The position numbers were made by a program, and so were the translations under genes. A stretch of DNA of 64,000 bases, from positions 335,579 through 399,578 of the forward strand of contig ML213516.1 in the NCBI GenBank assembly GCA_004369045.1, in the 5' to 3' direction. Positions within the stretch are counted from its first letter, which is position 1. Each line of letters begins with the position of its first letter. Below the pieces are notes generated by a model, which searched no databases, was not told where the DNA came from, and saw nothing but the letters and a program-made list of their open reading frames with translations. Positions 59,401 to 64,000 of the stretch are shown one piece after another. This DNA comes from Heliocybe sulcata. Its lineage: Eukaryota; Basidiomycota; Agaricomycetes; Gloeophyllales; Gloeophyllaceae.

Positions 59401-60819
59401 TGATAACACCTCGATAGCCGACAGATAGAACAAGACAAGTGCCAGATCACATCTACTCACCTCAACCATGACACCGAGGACCGCGACATAGAACGTGCTG
59501 AGCACGACACAATCCACAGTCAACAACACGGCGGCCAACGCGCAGAACTCCTTGAGGCCGCCAACACCACTCCAGATGCCTCCGCAAAGGACCGCAACCT
59601 CAAGGGCGTAATCGCGCAGAATCGAGTTGCCAACAGCGTCAAACGCCTCCATGATGACCTCACTCGCGCTCTTCATCTGGCCAGTACGAGGAGTCTCCAT
59701 CCCGGACCGGAGGGCAGGAGTGTCCATGCCGCTCCTGCTGCCGGGGCTGGGCACGTCGACGGGCTCAGTCACGTATCTGTTGCGGAAGACCGCTTTTGCC
59801 AGACGGAGAGGCTTCTCGAAGCCGACCGTGCACACGACAAACGGCATGGCCTCGCTTAGGCTGACCGGGTCCAATGGGATGCGCAGGTACGCGCAGATGC
59901 ACAGCGTGAGGATGAACGAGGTGATCGCGCACGACAGGACCGCGGTCGTGAGCCAGAAGTTGGAGCCGAGAGCACGCGAGCGCAGAACGAGGCGGATGAA
60001 GGTGAGGTGCATGAGGACGTAGCCGGAGAGGACGAGCAGGATGTCGAGCGAGTCGGCTTTGCGGGCGAGTTCCCAGAAGCGCATGACGAGGGCGCGGAGG
60101 GCGTACACGACCCACTTGCCGCTCTTCATCTCGCCGATGTTCTCGGAGTGCTGCTCCTCGACCTGGAAGCTAACGCCGTTGGAGTCGCTGTCGAAGGCGT
60201 GGCGCCTGAGCGCGTCCACGAATTCATCGCGGTTGCCGGGGAGGAAAGAGAGTGTGAGGACGGTGGAACGGGGCTCGACTGCGACGGACGTAAAGCAGGC
60301 TGAGCTCCCTGACGACCTGTTCGCGGGGGAGCTGCCATAGCAGAGACTTGGATACTCAAGGCCGGAAAGAGCGGGGAATTGGTGCGTAAGGTGCGACATG
60401 AGTTGGTTTACCGAGCTCTCAAGCAGTGCTGAGTCCATTGATGCAGAGTTGTATGACTACGTCGATGTCAGGGGTGCCGTCAGTGCAGGTCAAAAAAGAA
60501 CACGTACCTTTTTGGGCTTTGCAGCAGGCTTGGGCGCGTCCAAGGAGAAGACAATCTGCTGCAGCTCCATGGCCTCCGCGTTCTCGTCGACCGTACCGGC
60601 CATCCATGCACTCTCCCCGACGACGTCCCACTCGCCCTGGCGTATACGGACGTTGGCCGGGCGCACGGCGGGTGCAGACATCGGTTCAAGCCATGCCGAG
60701 TGCTTGATGACAGAGAGCAGCTGGAAGTACGCGAGAGTGGTGGCGACGAAGAAGAAGACAATGGTCTCTATAGGGAACGAAACGGCGTTCCTCGCAAGGG
60801 GGCGCGAGAGGGCGCGCAT
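56421..60819 (-). CDS. HMG1: 3-hydroxy-3-methylglutaryl-CoA reductase
   Basis: The rate-setting enzyme of the mevalonate and sterol pathway, in the ER membrane. Exon 1 (from [20 protein letters not shown]) has the first membrane segment. The second exon (about 60438-59461) carries the sterol-sensing domain: [40 protein letters not shown] and [20 protein letters not shown]. After two more exons and a Ser/Pro/Glu-rich linker comes the catalytic domain: [39 protein letters not shown] (catalytic E), [35 protein letters not shown] (catalytic K), [20 protein letters not shown] (D), [18 protein letters not shown] and [16 protein letters not shown] (H). The intron at 59052-59460 is 409 bases, far longer than its neighbours and open for 124 codons. 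End at 56421. Confidence 0.95.
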
Positions 60820-63429
60820 GGTGGTGGATTGGAGGGGGTGAAAGGACGAGACCTGGAAGTGTGCGGCGTAGGCCAATAAAAACCTGTTTCACGGCGTGTG
60901 AGTGTGGGGATAAGGCGTATCAAATAAATGATGTATGTGCTGTCAGCAACGCACTGAAGTACCTTTTAACCGAATTGACGTTGAACAAATAAATACGAGC
61001 TCGACGTATTCAGCAGCGAGGGGACAGTCGATTCAGAAGCGAACTGCGATTTCTTGCTGAAGCAGTCGAACCATTTTATCTCGCCTGTGCGCCCGTTACA
61101 GGCGGCGGGGACCCCAGCAACTCTCATTATGTAATTGAAGGCTCCGCAATTGCGATTGGTGCCCAGAAGTTGTGGCGCTCCGCCACACCGGCTGTGGCCA
61201 TTTCCACCATGACCGGTGCTCGAAATGCGGCCGCATACTCGTTTCAACCGTACTATGGTGCTACATATAGGGTGTTCAACGCTCCGCGCATCGAAAGGAA
61301 TGTTCGCTGGCCCCCTTACTGACGACGCGGACGCCGGGGGTGATGTCGGTCCTACCCACGAAAGACAAAAGAGCTGCTCCGTTTCAGTCGTCCTATGACT
61401 TGTTCTTGGTCTAGTGTTGCAGATACAGATACAAGAAGAATAAGTGACTCGAAGCTAAACTGTCTCAAAGATTAACTGCTTTTGTTTCTTGCGGCCGCTA
61501 TATCCGTGTTCCTTCCTGCCGAAATGTTAGTTCAGATACAATGCTCTCGTCGGTCCGGATCCCTCGCTGATAGCATTCCTGCATGCTTTACAGTATCATG
61601 GTTTATTCATGGGCCTGATGACGGTGGCATGAAATGAGGCTTCCATACCTGTTCGATATGAGCTGCCTCCTGGTTGCCCTGTGGTGCACGAAATTGGACG
61701 TCTATGCCTGGCATGTCTACATCATTGCTTCCATCAAACCGAGATCTAGAGGCACCAGTAGCGCTGACGTCTTGACACGCTCCGTCAGTCCGTCGAGTCG
61801 GCCGCGTCCGCAGTTAAGATAACCCGACTGGGAACAGCTCCCTATCCATTTCTGGTATGTCGTTTGATGATCTCCGTCCCCAGACTATCTCCGATTCGAC
61901 AGCCGTCTTTGCAAATCAGCGCGCAGGTCGTTACTATCGGGCCTCACAGGTTGTAACATTCAAGGTCATGACATGACTTCCGCGCTAGACCTCGCCAGGA
62001 AGGATGATAAATAACGGTCAGTATGATCCAATACAGCTTAGCTATGGTGTTGCTAATACACAGCCGTCTTATCTCACTTGCCTCGCAGGCGATACATCTG
62101 CTACTAAGCCAGCCAAACATATAGTTCAGATAACGAGTGCGCCCAGTCATCATTCGTCTGTCAATCGCACTCTCCCATGACAACTCATAAAATTTTGTAA
62201 GTACGATGCGTCCTAAGGCCTCAAGACCTCACCCGATATAAAACGCAATGCTTCCTTCCTGCTAGCGGCAATAACTAGCCAGGATGTACGAATATGCCGC
62301 GCTCGGCTCATGCGCCTATCCAGACGTACATCGTACAACCAAACCCGTCTTACTCTCCTCGGATGTAAGTTAAGCACCTCAACCTTGTTCTATAATCCGC
62401 CTACGCTCTGCAGATCGCAGCGTGCCATATGCCCCGGATACGATGCGCAATGTCCCTCTCTTCTCCGAGGGCACTGAGCGCCTCAAGCTACCTCGGAAGA
62501 ACAAATACGCAGGACGTCTAAGGCTGAAATTGCCTATCCGCCCGCCAGAACTGCTCGTGATTGTGCGGCTTTACTCCCTCACAAAACAAGTTCTGAATGT
62601 GTGGCACTCCCGTAGGACGTGGCGTTAGGCGCCACATGGACTTGGCCGAAACTCGTCTCATCACGTCCCATTCCAATGCGCACTAAGCAATACACTACGT
62701 ATATCCTGTTGGGCCGCCCAGACGCCATTGGTATATCAATGGCGTCTCTCACTACGAATCCAAGGCAATAAACACGGTTCATAGCTCTCTGGGGTCTCCC
62801 CGCTCAAGTCGGGTTGCTATTCGCCAGAAGCTGTGGACAGCCCATCACGGCCGACAAAACGCCTCCGTCCTCCCAGGGACGGCCGCACCTAGGTACGATG
62901 GCAAATGACATTGATTGTCTTCTGCTAGTATCGTAGCCCCTTCTGGCTACAACAAACACCGAGCTACCCGGACGAGGAAAAACCGGAGACAAATCTGATA
63001 GTGTTCAGTCAAATCTTTGTTCTGTCATGGCAATTACAACGTTCTCAGCAGAGCATTTTCCGTTCATATGTCGTGTGGGCCACAAAACACGAGGCTCCCA
63101 GAGCCCATCTCTGTACAAAAGCCTTGCTTACTGCGATAGGCACACCAGTCTCTCCGGTATTGGTCCGACCAAAGGCGTTTCTCCTCCACCTATTGCTTTC
63201 TGCCTGCCAATACCTAATCCTACTGCGTGCCTGAGATCTCAGCACAGAGAAGACGAAATGAAATTTCTCACACCCGCCAAGGCGTCGACCCAACGGAGGA
63301 TTCCCATCTACTGACCGGTCTCAAGCCTGCCTACACAGCCGAACAATATTCACCGCCACACCGCGGGCGTACATCCACATCCACAGACCAACAACAGCTC
63401 ACGTACCCAGGAGCCCACCCTCATGTTGA
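60820..63429. other. Gene-poor right flank
   Basis: About 2.6 kb right of the HMG-CoA reductase start. It must hold its promoter. Frames up to 93 codons occur (60966-61247 minus, with several Cys and Gly, not recognisable). A perfect 11-base inverted repeat sits at 62720-62747. No gene is supported. Confidence 0.4.
62720..62747. repeat. Short perfect inverted repeat
   Basis: AGACGCCATTG, six bases (GTATAT), then CAATGGCGTCT. It can form an 11-base-pair hairpin or bind a dimeric factor. No flanking duplication shows a transposon. Confidence 0.5.
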
Positions 63430-63749
63430 CTTACCTCGCGTTCTCCTGGTCTTGAGCTTGGCCGATGGCAGACTGACGTCGATGCGGGATGCTATCGAAG
63501 TCCCCGAGCCAACTTTTGCCCCTGGCAATGATTAAGCAGCGACGCAAGAGCGCTCCATCCCGAAGCACCGGAATCCGTGCTCTGGGCATCGGTCCCGAGC
63601 CAGGCATCGTCGGAACAGCGGCTGCGCTCTGTCGGACCCGTCGTCGTTCTGTATTCTTGTCGCCGGTCTAGCGCTCGAGATAAATATAGGACTGACGACT
63701 GAACTGCTGGCGGATCCTCAGGCCTCATGTCGCTCGCGTTCACTTGCAT
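63430..63749 (-). CDS. Tentative exons of an unrecognised minus-strand gene
   Basis: A frame from ATG at 63749 codes for MQVNASDMRPEDPPAVQSSV and on to DAQSTDSG. A plausible intron (GTGCTTC..GCCAG, about 63530-63577) joins it to KVGSGTSIASRIDVSLPSAK followed by LKTRRTR, which ends at a strong GTAAGT donor. Polar, disordered composition, no family recognised. It could equally be chance; the 3' end and window edge do not help. Confidence 0.2.
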
Positions 63750-64000
63750 TTCATACGGGTGACGGTGCAGTCCTGGGGTGTTTTTGAAATTTGGGAGTGC
63801 TGGAGTAAGGCACGGCTCTCGCGGGAGGAGCGCGTATGAGGAGGATGCGGGGAACCTGGAGGTGGCAACGTGCTGATGTATTCAGTGTATGCCGCACAAT
63901 TTCATCTCGAGGAGTTCACTGAACGCACGACAAGCGGACGTGTGATCACCTACGCAGCAAACAGATTGACTCTCTCAGAACTTTTAGTGGAGTGGAATGT

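Overview
This 64 kb window looks like nuclear DNA of a filamentous basidiomycete, most likely a wood-decaying agaricomycete. Genes are split by many short introns (about 50-60 bases, GT..AG, often GTACGT or GTAAGT donors) and sit on both strands with short spacers. The gene set also fits: a secreted GH5 endoglucanase, HsbA-like secreted proteins, fast-evolving F-box/leucine-rich proteins, a jacalin-type lectin and a PARP-type zinc finger protein with a typically fungal sequence. The order within the class (perhaps Polyporales) is only an inference. I saw no bacterial-style operon, CRISPR array, tRNA, rRNA or retroelement.

Layout, left to right. 1.0-9.2 kb: a short-chain dehydrogenase, a jacalin-like lectin, a derlin (ER-associated degradation), an UNC93-like membrane protein, and orotate phosphoribosyltransferase, which has a 786-bp DNA transposon (MITE-like, TA target duplication) in its promoter. 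10.5-17.5 kb: an Ala/Pro-rich secreted protein, a PEP mutase/isocitrate lyase family enzyme, the first HsbA-like protein, and the WD40 Fe-S assembly factor Cia1. 17.9-31.8 kb: a TOK-type two-pore potassium channel, F-box protein 1, an unexplained long ORF, the second HsbA-like protein, a secreted concanavalin-like protein, ribosomal protein S26, a new-looking 84-residue gene, and F-box protein 2.

32.2-45.0 kb is rich in chromatin and cell-cycle genes: a CDK9/Bur1 kinase divergently paired with ORC2, a PARP-type zinc finger protein, an ACS-family MFS transporter, and a SUZ12-like Polycomb protein. 45.9-60.8 kb carries wall and lipid metabolism: a KRE6/SKN1 beta-glucan synthesis protein, the GH5 endoglucanase, histidinol-phosphate aminotransferase, sphingolipid delta-4 desaturase and HMG-CoA reductase. 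The last 3 kb has no convincing gene.

The genes are mostly independent housekeeping and secretion units, not a pathway cluster. Functional echoes are ER membrane and lipid work (derlin, desaturase, HMG-CoA reductase), nuclear transcription and chromatin control (Bur1, ORC2, PARP zinc finger, SUZ12) and the wall or extracellular interface (KRE6, GH5, two HsbA-like, concanavalin-like, Ala/Pro-rich protein). The most interesting items are the transposon in the OPRT promoter, the SUZ12-like gene, the small gene whose stop codon overlaps that of its convergent neighbour, the long stop-free intron in HMG-CoA reductase, and the very long linker in the potassium channel. No single obvious unknown multi-gene system stands out.
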